45,539 nt of DNA from Candidatus Hydrogenedentota bacterium. GTDB taxonomy: Bacteria; Hydrogenedentota; Hydrogenedentia; Hydrogenedentales; SLHB01. The stretch is from contig JADLGB010000187.1 of assembly GCA_020849535.1 (NCBI GenBank), positions 1 to 45,539 of the forward strand, in the 5' to 3' direction. Positions 15,177 through 23,535 of the stretch are shown one piece after another. Both the position numbers and the translations under genes were made by a program. Every line of letters starts with the position of its first letter. Position 1 is the stretch's first letter. The notes under the pieces were generated by a model. That model searched no databases. It had not been told where the DNA came from and was given only the letters and a program-made list of their open reading frames with translations.

Positions 15177-16064
15177 GTGAAGAGAGTACTCGCAGTCAGT
15201 GCCCTCCTTGCCCTCCTGATCCCTGCAAACGCCTCGGCTGCCAGTCTCCCAGAACTTTGGCAGGTTCGCACTGTGCTCACGGGGCATAGTCTGGAGGTGG
15301 TGCGGGGTGACACGTCGCGGTTGCTCGTGTTGCACGGAGTTCGCGCGCCCAAGATCGAAACCCCGGACGGCGTTGTCGCTAAGGAATGCCTGAAAGAACT
15401 GACCCGAGATCAGCAGATCGCTTTTGAAGCGGTCCGATCCAATAATCGTCTGACCTACGCCACCGTGATGCTTGAGGATGGCACCGATCTGGCGGGCGTC
15501 CTGCTCGCAAATGGCTTCGTGGAGTGGGACCGCGTCTCGGCCGCGGATCGCGCGGATTACGAGAAGCTGGAAAGTTCCGCGAAGGAAAAGTGCTTTGGGA
15601 TTTGGAACCCTGAGCGTGACTTGGCGATGTCTCGGGAGGAAACGCCTCTCCCGCCTCTTACCGAGCCCGGCACGCGCGACGCCTTTGTCGACGAAAAGGG
15701 CACGACCGTCCTCCGCATGAAAGGCAACGAATCGCCAGACTACGCCGTCCGCGCGCGTGCCAGCCAGGAGAAGTTCCGCCGGATGGAACAACGCGCACAG
15801 GCCCTTGCGGAGCAGGAGCGGTTGCGGGCGCAGCTCATCGAACAGCAGCGCATCGCCGAAGCCGAAGCGATCGAACAAGCGAGGCGCGACTACCAGTTCT
15901 ATCTGGAAACCGAGCAACAGCGCCTGCAGAACGAGTATTGGCGGCGCAGGCTGTTTCACAACCACTACTACACGTATCGGTACATTCCCGTTCCAATTCC
16001 TTCGCCGCACCACGACGACGATGATAACCACACCGATCCGGATACGAATCCTCCTGAGGAGTAG
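15177..16064 (+). CDS. Secreted staphylococcal-nuclease-like protein, degenerate active site
   Basis: 295 residues. A signal peptide ends near residue 21 (ANASA). Residues ~24-145 follow the SNase/thermonuclease fold (WQVRTVLTGHSLEVVRG, RLLVLHGVRAPK, NRLTYATVMLEDGTDLAGVLLANGFVEW). Of the catalytic residues, the two arginines appear kept (R48, R91), but the positions of Asp40 and Glu43 read R56 and K59, so metal-dependent nuclease activity is unlikely. Residues ~190-265 form a Glu/Gln/Arg-rich coiled coil, and the tail is rich in His, Tyr, Asp and Pro (HNHYYTY, HHDDDDNHTD). GTG start with GAGGT upstream. Exported, possibly envelope-binding or metal-binding; function unknown. Confidence 0.75.
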   Translation: MKRVLAVSALLALLIPANASAASLPELWQVRTVLTGHSLEVVRGDTSRLLVLHGVRAPKIETPDGVVAKECLKELTRDQQIAFEAVRSNNRLTYATVMLEDGTDLAGVLLANGFVEWDRVSAADRADYEKLESSAKEKCFGIWNPERDLAMSREETPLPPLTEPGTRDAFVDEKGTTVLRMKGNESPDYAVRARASQEKFRRMEQRAQALAEQERLRAQLIEQQRIAEAEAIEQARRDYQFYLETEQQRLQNEYWRRRLFHNHYYTYRYIPVPIPSPHHDDDDNHTDPDTNPPEE

Positions 16065-16090
16065 TGGGCCATGGGTTTCACTGGGTGAGG

Positions 16091-16152
16091 GAACAGACCC
16101 CGTGTTTCGCTCCGCAAGGCCTACGCGAAAGACGGGGTCAGTCCCATTCAAC
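16091..16152. repeat. Palindromic GACCCCGT element, copy 1
   Basis: The arms GGAACAGACCCCGTGTTTCG and GCGAAAGACGGGGTCAGTCC are inverted copies around a short spacer, followed by CATTCAACTG. It sits between convergent genes and may end transcription from both. A second copy lies at 26129-26232. Confidence 0.8.
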
Positions 16153-16259
16153 TGCTGTTTTTAGGGTGAAGGGCCCTGCGCCGACGTGAAATGCGACGGG
16201 CGCGACACCCATCCGGATGCCGCGCCCACCTCTATTCAAACGGGGCAAACGACTCAGCC

Positions 16260-17756
16260 CTACGGCTTCACGTTCACATAGCGCGTGCCGTCGCCATTGC
16301 TGACGAGGAGCAGCGTCCCACGAACGGAATCACCCTCCGCCATGGCTGACTTGAACTCTTCGACATTGCGCACGGGCTTGCGATTGACTTCCAGCACCAG
16401 CATCCCCGGCTCGAGCCCCGCCATGGCGGCAGCGGACCCCGGCGCCACATCGGCAATCAGTACACCCGGCTTGCCCACATATCCCAAGCGTTGCGCGACA
16501 TCATCCGTGAGGTTCTGCAGACTGATGCCCAGTTTTCCGCCGGAGGTCTCGGGGCGACCCGGCGCCGCGGTGACGCCTTGCCCGCCTTCCAGCGTGCCGA
16601 CGGTAACCGATTTCGCGATCCGCTCGCCATCGCGAACGACAGTCACCTCAACCTTTTTGCCGGGTTGGGTCGTGGCGACGTGGCTGCGGAAAGAGCCCGC
16701 GTCCACCACCGGGTTGCCATCAAGTGCCACGATGACGTCTTCTCGCTGCAGGCCCGCGGACTCCGCTGGGCTGTCCGGTTCTACCGAGGCAATCAACACA
16801 CCTTGATGATCGGGGACCTTGAACCAGTCCGCCAGTTCCGGAGTGAGGTTTTGAATTCCGATGCCCAGGAACCCGCGGGAGACCTTCCCGTCTGTCCGCA
16901 ACTGGTCCACGATGTACTGCACCATGTTGATGGGGATGGCAAAGCCAATACCCATGTTGCCGCCGCTACGGCTCAGGATGGCCGTGTTCATCCCCACTAC
17001 CTCGCCGCGCAGATTGAGCAGCGGTCCGCCCGAGTTACCGGGGTTGATGGCGGCGTCCGTCTGGATGAAGTCTGCGTAATCGACGATGCCGACCTCGCTG
17101 CGGCCGCGCGCGCTGACGATGCCCGCGGTGACCGTGTGGCTCAGGCCGAACGGGCTGCCGATTGCGACGACCCATTCGCCCACGCGCACACTGTTCGAGT
17201 CACCCACTTTCAGGGTGGGAAGGTCACTGGCGTCCACCTTAATCAAAGCGACTTCTGTCTGCGGGTCTGTGCCCACGACTTCGGCGTCAAACTCGCGGCC
17301 GTCCGCGAGTCGAACCTCAACCTCGTCTGCGCCATCGATCACGTGGTGGTTCGTCACGACATACCCATCCTCAGAGAGAATGAAGCCAGTGCCTTCCCCA
17401 TACGGAACAGGCACCCCGCCAGGAGCCGGACTATCTGGCCCGCCGTACCCGCGGAACCCTGGCCCGAAGAACCGCTCGAAAAAGTCTTCAGGGCTCATAC
17501 CAGGACCGTTCCCTATTGGCCGCGGTCCACCGTTGAAGTCCTTCTTCACGCGAATGGAAACGACCGCCGCGGAGGCGTCCGCAGAGATTTTGACGAAGGC
17601 ATCGCTTAGATTGTTCAGGGCGCCGATCGATTCGGCAGTCCCGTCCTGCGCGTGCGCGGGCGGATTCGAGAAGACTGCGGGCAGCCCTGTTGCGAGACCT
17701 ACGGCCACAGCCGCTACCAACGCGAAACTCCACAGATGTTTCAGTAAATATCTCAT
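16260..17756 (-). CDS. DegQ/HtrA-family periplasmic serine protease
   Basis: 498 residues. A signal peptide (MRYLLKHLWSFALVAAVAVG, cleavage near PAHA-Q) directs it to the periplasm. The trypsin-like domain has H138 (VTNHHV) and S242 (GNSGGPL). The acidic triad position reads TEVALIK, giving Glu168 where DegP-type enzymes have Asp. Two PDZ domains follow (about 285-375 and 395-490; RGFLGIGIQNLTPELADWF and GKLGISLQNLTDDVAQRLG). It degrades or refolds damaged envelope proteins. The ATG at 17756 has AAAGGGA upstream and begins a clean signal peptide; the frame stays open for 90 more codons without one. Convergent with the nuclease-like gene. Confidence 0.92.
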   Translation of the reverse strand: MRYLLKHLWSFALVAAVAVGLATGLPAVFSNPPAHAQDGTAESIGALNNLSDAFVKISADASAAVVSIRVKKDFNGGPRPIGNGPGMSPEDFFERFFGPGFRGYGGPDSPAPGGVPVPYGEGTGFILSEDGYVVTNHHVIDGADEVEVRLADGREFDAEVVGTDPQTEVALIKVDASDLPTLKVGDSNSVRVGEWVVAIGSPFGLSHTVTAGIVSARGRSEVGIVDYADFIQTDAAINPGNSGGPLLNLRGEVVGMNTAILSRSGGNMGIGFAIPINMVQYIVDQLRTDGKVSRGFLGIGIQNLTPELADWFKVPDHQGVLIASVEPDSPAESAGLQREDVIVALDGNPVVDAGSFRSHVATTQPGKKVEVTVVRDGERIAKSVTVGTLEGGQGVTAAPGRPETSGGKLGISLQNLTDDVAQRLGYVGKPGVLIADVAPGSAAAMAGLEPGMLVLEVNRKPVRNVEEFKSAMAEGDSVRGTLLLVSNGDGTRYVNVKP

Positions 17757-18250
17757 AGTTATCCCTTTCAAGAAACTCCAAGGCCATGCGGGGGCCCGAT
17801 ACATCACGAGTTGTGTGCGGCATTTTGCCGTTTGTGCAGAGAGCAGACTTTGTGCCAATCCTGAGATTCTGCCGGAAGTGCACCACGCGCAATAGTTTAG
17901 GCAGAACGGCTTCGCGTGGACGCGCCGTCTACGCACCCGACTTGAGTCAAGGGCATTCCCACTTGAGGTATGGGCATCTTCGTAGGGCGGGATTGTTTCC
18001 CGCCCAGTCTGGTTCGCCTGACCCAAGAGGGCGGGATTGCTTCCCGCCCAGTCTGGTTTGCCTGACCCAAGAGGGCGGGAACCAATCCCGCCCTACGAAG
18101 AGCAGATGCCTGACGGGGAGTCCATTGCATCGCGCATAGGAAAAAGCGGCAGGGGCATGGCAAAAGATTCCTAGAGCCAGGCATGCTTTCTGTTTGTTGC
18201 GGTTTGCCTAAGTCGAAACCTGTCTATGGTTTGAAAGTAACAGAGCGGTC
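17757..18250. other. Non-coding stretch between degQ and the flagellar locus
   Basis: It holds a 44-bp tandem repeat inside an inverted repeat (17979-18101). I see no gene in the remainder. Part of it should contain the degQ promoter on the minus strand, which I could not place. Confidence 0.6.
17979..18101. repeat. 44-bp tandem repeats within an inverted repeat
   Basis: The unit starting GGGCGGGATTGTTTCCCGCC begins at 17985 and 18029, with a partial third at 18073 (period exactly 44). Each unit has its own GGGCGGGA...TCCCGCCC hairpin. The outer ends, CTTCGTAGGGCGGGATTG and CAATCCCGCCCTACGAAG, are perfect inverted copies. Confidence 0.85.
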
Positions 18251-18266
18251 TGGCACAGGCGTTGCT
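18251..18266 (+). promoter_or_regulatory. Sigma-54 promoter upstream of flgB
   Basis: TGGCAC (18251-18256), 5 nt, TTGCT (18262-18266): the -24 GG and -12 GC are in exact RpoN spacing and match consensus well. Transcription would start near 18277, about 110 nt before flgB. Sigma-54 control of rod and hook genes is known in several flagellated phyla and would need an enhancer-binding activator (FlrC/FleR type). Confidence 0.75.
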
Positions 18267-18387
18267 CTCTCCTGCTTCGACGGAGGATCTTTGACGGAGG
18301 ATTCTCACAGATTGAGCCGGGGCGGTCTTGGCCGACCGTCCCGGCCCGGAGAAATCGCAAAGGCGGACATGGAAAGGAGGGGACCCG

Positions 18388-18780
18388 GTGCCGTTCGAAG
18401 GGGTTAGCACAGTCACCTTGTTGCAGGAAGGGATGCGGGTTGCGGTGCGCAACCAGGCCCTGATAGCCAACAATGTGGCTAATGCGGACACCCCAAACTA
18501 CAATCCGGCCCGGCTGGATTTTCAGGCGAGTTTACGAGATGCCATCGAGGGACGCGGCCGCGTCGAACTCCGTAAGACCCAGGCCCGGCACCTCGATGCA
18601 ACGCGCGAACTGCCACGTTTAGAACGGCTTGCGCTTTTGTCGAAAAATGATTACAATAAGGTCGATTTAGAGCAAGAGATGGCGGATTTGGCGGAAAATA
18701 CCGGAAGATATACAACATATAGTAGTCTCTTGGGCAAGCAATTCAGCATGGTCAAGAACATGTTGTCCGGTCTGCGCTAA
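18388..18780 (+). CDS. flgB: Flagellar basal-body proximal rod protein FlgB
   Basis: 130 residues. FlgB is a proximal rod subunit exported through the flagellar secretion system. The N-terminal VRNQALIANNVANADTPNY is the rod/hook family signature, and the C-terminus ends with the helical YTTYSSLLGKQFSMVKNML that packs in the rod core. The GTG at 18388 has AAAGGAGGGG just upstream; a longer frame from 18328 lacks such a site. First gene after the sigma-54 promoter, and 16 nt before flgC. Confidence 0.93.
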   Translation: MPFEGVSTVTLLQEGMRVAVRNQALIANNVANADTPNYNPARLDFQASLRDAIEGRGRVELRKTQARHLDATRELPRLERLALLSKNDYNKVDLEQEMADLAENTGRYTTYSSLLGKQFSMVKNMLSGLR

Positions 18781-18796
18781 AGGGTTCTAAGTCATT

Positions 18797-19216
18797 ATGT
18801 TAGAGGCGGTTTCGGCGAGAGACATCGCGGTAAGCGGGCTGCGGGCGCAGCGGACCCGTATGAACGTGATCGCGCAGAACATCGCCAATGCCATGTCGCC
18901 TGTCACCGCGAAAGGCGGGGCCTTCCGGCGTCAGATGACCATACTGAGCGGAGAGCCCGTTACCCCAATCGCATCGGTCGACAAGTTGGGGGTGGAAGTC
19001 AAGCAGATTGCGACTGACCCGTCTCCCTTGCGCCGCGTCTACGAGCCCGGGAATCCGTACGCGGACGCCGATGGTTACGTAGAATACCCGAATATCGATC
19101 TTGCGGTGGAGATGGTTGACTTGGTTTCCGCGCAGCGGGCGTATGAGGCGAACATCGCCGTCGTGTTGTCGAGCAAACGTATGACCCAGAAAGCCTTGGA
19201 AATCCTCCAGGCATAG
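18797..19216 (+). CDS. flgC: Flagellar basal-body rod protein FlgC
   Basis: 139 residues. It carries the rod signature RMNVIAQNIANAMSPVTAKGGAFRRQ near the start and the FlgC C-terminal block GYVEYPNIDLAVEMVDLVSAQRAYEANIAVV. It forms the proximal rod with FlgB and FlgF. Length is usual for FlgC. Its gene follows flgB by 16 nt and precedes fliE by 16 nt, so all three are one transcript. Confidence 0.95.
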   Translation: MLEAVSARDIAVSGLRAQRTRMNVIAQNIANAMSPVTAKGGAFRRQMTILSGEPVTPIASVDKLGVEVKQIATDPSPLRRVYEPGNPYADADGYVEYPNIDLAVEMVDLVSAQRAYEANIAVVLSSKRMTQKALEILQA

Positions 19217-19232
19217 GGCGAGATAAAAGCGC

Positions 19233-19550
19233 ATGAGCGAGCCTTTCAAGATAGGGGGCATCCAGCCGCAGCGGATTGAAATCGATCCGGGCAAGATGCG
19301 GACCGCCCAGCCCTCGGCCCCGGTCGAAGGGAAGTCCTTTAAGGAAGTCCTTGCGGAAACCGTGGGGGAAGTCCAGCGCTTGCAGAGTGAAGCCGACACC
19401 ACCATTCGCAAGCTGGTGGCGGGGGAAATCAAGGATGTGACAGAAGCCGTTGTGGCGGTTGAAAAGGCGGACGTGTCTTTTCAGTCCATGATGGCCGTAC
19501 GCAATAAGATCGTGGCCGCATACGAAGAAGTGATGCGGATGCAGATTTAG
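19233..19550 (+). CDS. fliE: Flagellar hook-basal body complex protein FliE
   Basis: 105 residues. FliE joins the MS ring and export gate to the rod. The C-terminal half KLVAGEIKDVTEAVVAVEKADVSFQSMMAVRNKIVAAYEEVMRMQI is the typical FliE helical region; the N-terminus is variable, as in other FliE proteins. Position after flgC is canonical. In most genomes fliF follows; here a small FliF-like gene comes first. Confidence 0.93.
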   Translation: MSEPFKIGGIQPQRIEIDPGKMRTAQPSAPVEGKSFKEVLAETVGEVQRLQSEADTTIRKLVAGEIKDVTEAVVAVEKADVSFQSMMAVRNKIVAAYEEVMRMQI

Positions 19551-19604
19551 CAGGGGATCCGGGTCGGCCAGCCCGGACTCGCAAACGAACGGATCACGAG
19601 GCTT

Positions 19605-20063
19605 GTGAGGATTCTCCGTCAGCTCGCAGCCAAGACCGGCGCACGGTGGCGCATGTTGCCACGGTGCGAGCGGTATCGCTGTGCAGCCGTTTCAATTCTG
19701 GTGCCTCTCGCCGCGTTGATGGCCTACGACACGCGGCCTCAGCCAAGCGAGAGTCCGGTGAACCTCGTAGCTCTGGCCTCGGGCCTGGATGCGCGGGAAG
19801 CCGCTGTGCTGCGGGCACACCTGGAGTTGAGACGGGTTCCCTACCAGTTGTGGGATGGCGGGCAAACCGTAATGGTGCCGGCCGACCGGCGTGCGGAGCT
19901 GACAGTTGAACTGACCCACACGGCCCCATGGGGAGGCGAGCGCTTTCCCGTGCGGGCGGGTATGAGCATTGCGGGTAGCGAAACAGCGCTGCGGGGCGCC
20001 GACTCGTCTACCCTTGATGAGAATGGCCGTGCGCCGGCGCAAGGCACGGCTGGCCGCGATTGA
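19605..20063 (+). CDS. Solo FliF/YscJ ring-building-motif (RBM1)-like protein
   Basis: 152 residues. A basic N-terminus and a hydrophobic segment (CAAVSILVPLAALMAY, about residues 26-41) suggest a membrane anchor. It is followed by NLVALASGLDAREAAVLRAH and RVPYQLWDGGQTVMVPADRR, which parallels the first ring-building motif of FliF (compare FDSLGPEDLVAIQGQL and GVPYKLDSSGTSIQVPLSER in the next gene). It stops shortly after the RBM1-like unit, without RBM2/3 or the second membrane segment. GTG start with a weak ribosome site; the later ATG at 19653 is possible. It may be a duplicated FliF N-terminus or an MS-ring accessory subunit. I do not know a named family for it. Confidence 0.7.
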   Translation: MRILRQLAAKTGARWRMLPRCERYRCAAVSILVPLAALMAYDTRPQPSESPVNLVALASGLDAREAAVLRAHLELRRVPYQLWDGGQTVMVPADRRAELTVELTHTAPWGGERFPVRAGMSIAGSETALRGADSSTLDENGRAPAQGTAGRD

Positions 20064-20206
20064 TCGGCTGGGATCGTCGCGGAGACATTCGGGACATGGG
20101 GAACTGCCCCGGGCACGTGAGGCACGCAGTGCGTGCGCTCGCCTACCCTGCTCGGTAGCCCGGGACAGGCCGGCGCGGAAGCGCCAACGCAGGAAAGGTG
20201 GTACCC

Positions 20207-21769
20207 GTGGAATTCTTGCGCCAGTTACTGGTGGGGCTTGGCCATGCATGGCGGCGCCTTTCCATCAGCGCCCGTGTCAATTTGGGACTGGCCTTTCTCT
20301 TCACGGTGGCCGTCATCGCCAGCACGGTCATCTTTGGCAGCCGTCCCCAATACGTCACCCTCTTTGATTCCCTTGGACCCGAAGATCTGGTCGCGATTCA
20401 GGGGCAGCTTGACGACGAAGGCGTCCCGTACAAACTCGACAGCTCCGGCACGAGTATCCAGGTGCCGCTGAGCGAGCGCAGCCGGATGCGTGTGAAGCTT
20501 CTGGCCTCGGGTGTCCCCAAGTCGCAGGGGACCCTGCCGGGTTACGATACCCTGGGCGCTTCCACCTTCATGCAGAATCAATTCGCCCAGGAGAAGGGCT
20601 ACCAGATAGCCCTGATGGGCCAGTTGCAGCTTATGCTCAACGAATTCAGCTTCGTGGACAAGTCATTTGTTCAGATCACCGAAGCCAAGGAAGAGATTTT
20701 TTCCAGCGAGCAGAAACCCTCCGAAGCCACCGTCACCCTGAAAGTGAACCGTCCCCTCAAGGAGGACGACATCAAGGCGGTCCTGGGTTGCATCAGCACC
20801 TTTGGAGGGGCCAACCTCACGCGCGACCACATCAACCTGGTCACGGTTGATGGAAAAGTCCTGAACGCCCCCTCTGAGGATGACTTTGACACCATCGCCA
20901 ATTCGCGCCTTGCCTACCTCAAGAACAACAAGGCCTTCCTGGAGAAGAACGCCGAGGATGCCCTACGCGAAATCGGCGTGCGCAGCGTCGTTCGTGTGAG
21001 TCTGGATATCGATCAGAGCAGGACGACCGAGCGCAGCGAGGATGTGACGGGCGGCACGGTGGTCAGCAGCCTGACTTCCGAATCGAGCACGGAGAATATC
21101 GAGGCGAATCCCGAAGGCCCGTCGGGCGCGCGGGCTAACCTGCCTGCCGACGCGCCCGTACCGGGCGGCACCGGAACGAAACAGACGGAGAGCCAGACCC
21201 TCGAGAATTTCGAGCCGTCACGCACGACCGTCGAGCGTGTCCGTGCTCCCGGCGACACGAAAGTGGTGCGCGCAACCGCCATTGTGGAAGGCCGTTACGA
21301 AGATGCGGTGGGCGAAAACGGCGAGAAGACAGGAGAGAAGACCTACGTCGAACCCACCAAGGAAGACTTGGAAAAGTACCGCGCCTTGGTGGCCGCCGCG
21401 GTGGGTGTCTCGGACGAGAATATCGAGGTACAGGACCATCCATTCGAATTGGAGCAGCTTGCCGCGGCCACTACCGCCTTTGACCGCGTAGAGACCGCCG
21501 CTTGGCAGTCCGATCTGGTAGAATGGGGGATATGGTTTGGTAAAGTTGCGCTCGTGTTGGCCCTGTTCCTGGTGGCGCGGCGGTTCCTCTTGCGCGCAGC
21601 CATTCGCCAGGACTTGATGAAGGAAGAACCCCACCTCGAGATCCAGCGCGCAACTCCGGAAGAGCGGCGGCGCCAGGAGATCGCGGCGGAAGTGGATCGC
21701 GTCTCGCATGAGCAACCCGACACGGTGGCCTCGTTGCTTCGCACGTGGTTAAGCGAGTCGGAGGAGTAG
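20207..21769 (+). CDS. fliF: Flagellar M-ring protein FliF
   Basis: 520 residues. FliF forms the MS ring in the inner membrane. The first membrane segment (VNLGLAFLFTVAVIASTVIFG, ~residue 25-45) is followed by the YscJ/FliF RBM1-RBM2 region (LPGYDTLGASTFMQNQFAQEKGYQIALMGQL), the FliF-specific C-domain with a low-complexity linker, a second membrane segment (WGIWFGKVALVLALFLVARRFLL), and the FliG-binding tail (DTVASLLRTWLSE). The GTG at 20207 has AGGAAAGG 9 nt upstream; GTG 20198 overlaps that site and is less likely. Full length for FliF. Confidence 0.95.
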   Translation: MEFLRQLLVGLGHAWRRLSISARVNLGLAFLFTVAVIASTVIFGSRPQYVTLFDSLGPEDLVAIQGQLDDEGVPYKLDSSGTSIQVPLSERSRMRVKLLASGVPKSQGTLPGYDTLGASTFMQNQFAQEKGYQIALMGQLQLMLNEFSFVDKSFVQITEAKEEIFSSEQKPSEATVTLKVNRPLKEDDIKAVLGCISTFGGANLTRDHINLVTVDGKVLNAPSEDDFDTIANSRLAYLKNNKAFLEKNAEDALREIGVRSVVRVSLDIDQSRTTERSEDVTGGTVVSSLTSESSTENIEANPEGPSGARANLPADAPVPGGTGTKQTESQTLENFEPSRTTVERVRAPGDTKVVRATAIVEGRYEDAVGENGEKTGEKTYVEPTKEDLEKYRALVAAAVGVSDENIEVQDHPFELEQLAAATTAFDRVETAAWQSDLVEWGIWFGKVALVLALFLVARRFLLRAAIRQDLMKEEPHLEIQRATPEERRRQEIAAEVDRVSHEQPDTVASLLRTWLSESEE

Positions 21770-21794
21770 AGTTACGGCTAATCCGCGGCAACAA

Positions 21795-22799
21795 GTGGCG
21801 AATCTGGACGGCCGGACCAAGGCGGCCGTCTTTCTGGCGTGCCTGGGACCCCAGGTGGCGAGCAAGGTCATGTCCAAACTGAGCGAAGAGGAGATCGAGC
21901 AGCTCACGCTGGACTTGTCGAGCTTGGGCACTGTGGAACCCGAAGTGCGCGAGTCGATTATCGAAGAGTTTCATCAGATGTACGTGGCCAACCGCTACGT
22001 CACGGCGGGTGGCATCGAATACGCCCGCCACGTGCTCGAAACCGCGTTGGGGCCCGAGCGCGCGCTGGAAATCCTGACGCGCTTGCAGAGCAGTCTGCAG
22101 GAAGTCCCGTTCGAGTTTCTGAAGCGGGCGGATCCTTCACAGATCTGCACGTTCATTCAAGACGAACACCCGCAAACCATTGCATTGATCCTTGCCCACT
22201 TGGCCCCCACGGTCGCCAGCGTCGTGCTTTCCGCCTTGTCGCAGGAGATTCGCGCCGACGTGGTTTTGCGCATCGCATCCATGGACCGTACGCCTCCCGA
22301 GATCGTCCGCGAGGTGGAACGGGTGCTTGAACGGAAGATGGCCTCCGTGTTCAGCCAGGGATTCACATTTGCCGGCGGGGTGAAAGAAGTCGCCGAGATT
22401 CTCAACTGCATCGATCGTGGGACGGAAAAGTCCATCATGGCCGATCTCGGAGAGCGCGATCCGGAGCTGGCTGACGAAATTGCGCGGCTGATGTTCACCT
22501 TCGACGATCTGATTCACATCGAGGACAGCGGTATTCAGAAAGCCCTGAGAGAAATCGAACAACGCGACCTGGCGCTGGCGCTCAAGACCGCCAACGAAGA
22601 CCTCAGCGAGAAAATCCTTCACAACATGTCCGAGCGTGCGCGCGAAATGATCAAGGAAGAAATGGAGTATATGGGTCCGGTTCGCCTTCGCAGTGTCGAA
22701 GAGGCGCAGCAGAAGATCGTCAGCGTCATCCGGCGTCTGGAAGAATCCGGCGACATTGTTATTTCACGCGGCGGCGGGACCGACGAAATCGTCGTGTGA
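21795..22799 (+). CDS. fliG: Flagellar motor switch protein FliG
   Basis: 334 residues. FliG sits on FliF and takes torque from the MotA/B stators. The N-terminal domain begins NLDGRTKAAVFLACLGPQVA, the middle domain has the EHPQT motif (IQDEHPQTIALILAHL), and the C-terminal domain carries the charged torque helix (ARLMFTFDDLIHIEDSGIQK and ALREIEQRDLALALK). The GTG at 21795 has no good ribosome site; the GGAGGAG at 21760-21766 lies 28 nt upstream and might serve a non-standard start, so the start is uncertain. It follows fliF by 25 nt. Confidence 0.94.
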   Translation: MANLDGRTKAAVFLACLGPQVASKVMSKLSEEEIEQLTLDLSSLGTVEPEVRESIIEEFHQMYVANRYVTAGGIEYARHVLETALGPERALEILTRLQSSLQEVPFEFLKRADPSQICTFIQDEHPQTIALILAHLAPTVASVVLSALSQEIRADVVLRIASMDRTPPEIVREVERVLERKMASVFSQGFTFAGGVKEVAEILNCIDRGTEKSIMADLGERDPELADEIARLMFTFDDLIHIEDSGIQKALREIEQRDLALALKTANEDLSEKILHNMSERAREMIKEEMEYMGPVRLRSVEEAQQKIVSVIRRLEESGDIVISRGGGTDEIVV

Positions 22800-22878
22800 T
22801 CGTTTCGGGGTGAAGCCGGGGGGCCGCCGTCCGCGACCGCGCCGCCGGCTGCGTCAGGGTCGCATGTGAGTACAGGCC

Positions 22879-23535
22879 GTGGGACGAATCATCAAATCAG
22901 CCGAGGAGAAGGCCACCAATTGCGCCCGCTTCGAGCGTGGCGTGTTGGAAGAATACGCATTGTCGGCGTCCGGGGAAGCGGCAGGCGGAATTCCCATCCC
23001 CGCGGAATTGATTGCGGAAGCGGTGGCCGAGGCCGAACGCATCCGGGAAGAAGCTCGCGACGAAGGCCATCGCGAAGGTTTCGATGCCGGCCGGCAGCAG
23101 GCGCTCGAAGAAGCGGGAGTAGTGCGGGATGCGCTTCTCAGTGCCGCGGAGGCCATCCAGCGCGCCCATCTCGAGTTTCTCGCGGCCGTCGAACCTGAAA
23201 TCCTTCGTCTTTCGACCTATCTCGCGGAGCGGGTATTACGCCGTGAGATTCGCGGCGACCTCGAGGTCGTCCAGGAAACTATACGCGCCGCGTTGCGCAA
23301 CCTTCTCGAGCGGGAACACACCTGCGTGCATCTCAATCCGGAAGATCTAAGCGCCCTTCTCGCCGCGGGATTCAAGTTCGAGGAGACCTTTTCAGGATTC
23401 GAGCGCCTTGAGGTGGTGCCGGACGAGACCGTAGACCGGGGCGGGTGCGCGGTGGAGACCAAGACGCTTCACGTGGACGCCCGCCTTGACTCCCAGTTGC
23501 AGCGGCTATTCGATGCGCTGACGGACCAGGGCTAG
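22879..23535 (+). CDS. fliH: Flagellar assembly protein FliH
   Basis: 218 residues. FliH binds and regulates the export ATPase FliI and tethers it to the C-ring. A long Ala/Glu/Arg helix (AEAVAEAERIREEARDEGHREGFDAGRQQALEEAG) contains the AxxxG/GxxxG-like FliH repeat, and the C-terminal half (LERLEV-type end ...FERLEVVPDETVDRGGCAVET) is the FliH/YscL domain. GTG start; a 79-bp gap follows fliG. Its stop overlaps the GTG of fliI by 1 nt, so FliH and FliI are probably made together. Confidence 0.92.
   Translation: MGRIIKSAEEKATNCARFERGVLEEYALSASGEAAGGIPIPAELIAEAVAEAERIREEARDEGHREGFDAGRQQALEEAGVVRDALLSAAEAIQRAHLEFLAAVEPEILRLSTYLAERVLRREIRGDLEVVQETIRAALRNLLEREHTCVHLNPEDLSALLAAGFKFEETFSGFERLEVVPDETVDRGGCAVETKTLHVDARLDSQLQRLFDALTDQG

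Noticed and set aside
16260..18026. DegQ start at 18026
   Set aside because: The extra 90 residues run through the tandem-repeat gap region and would hide the clear signal peptide beginning at 17756.
17985..18093. CRISPR array
   Set aside because: The repeated units are contiguous 44-mers with internal hairpins and no unique spacers.
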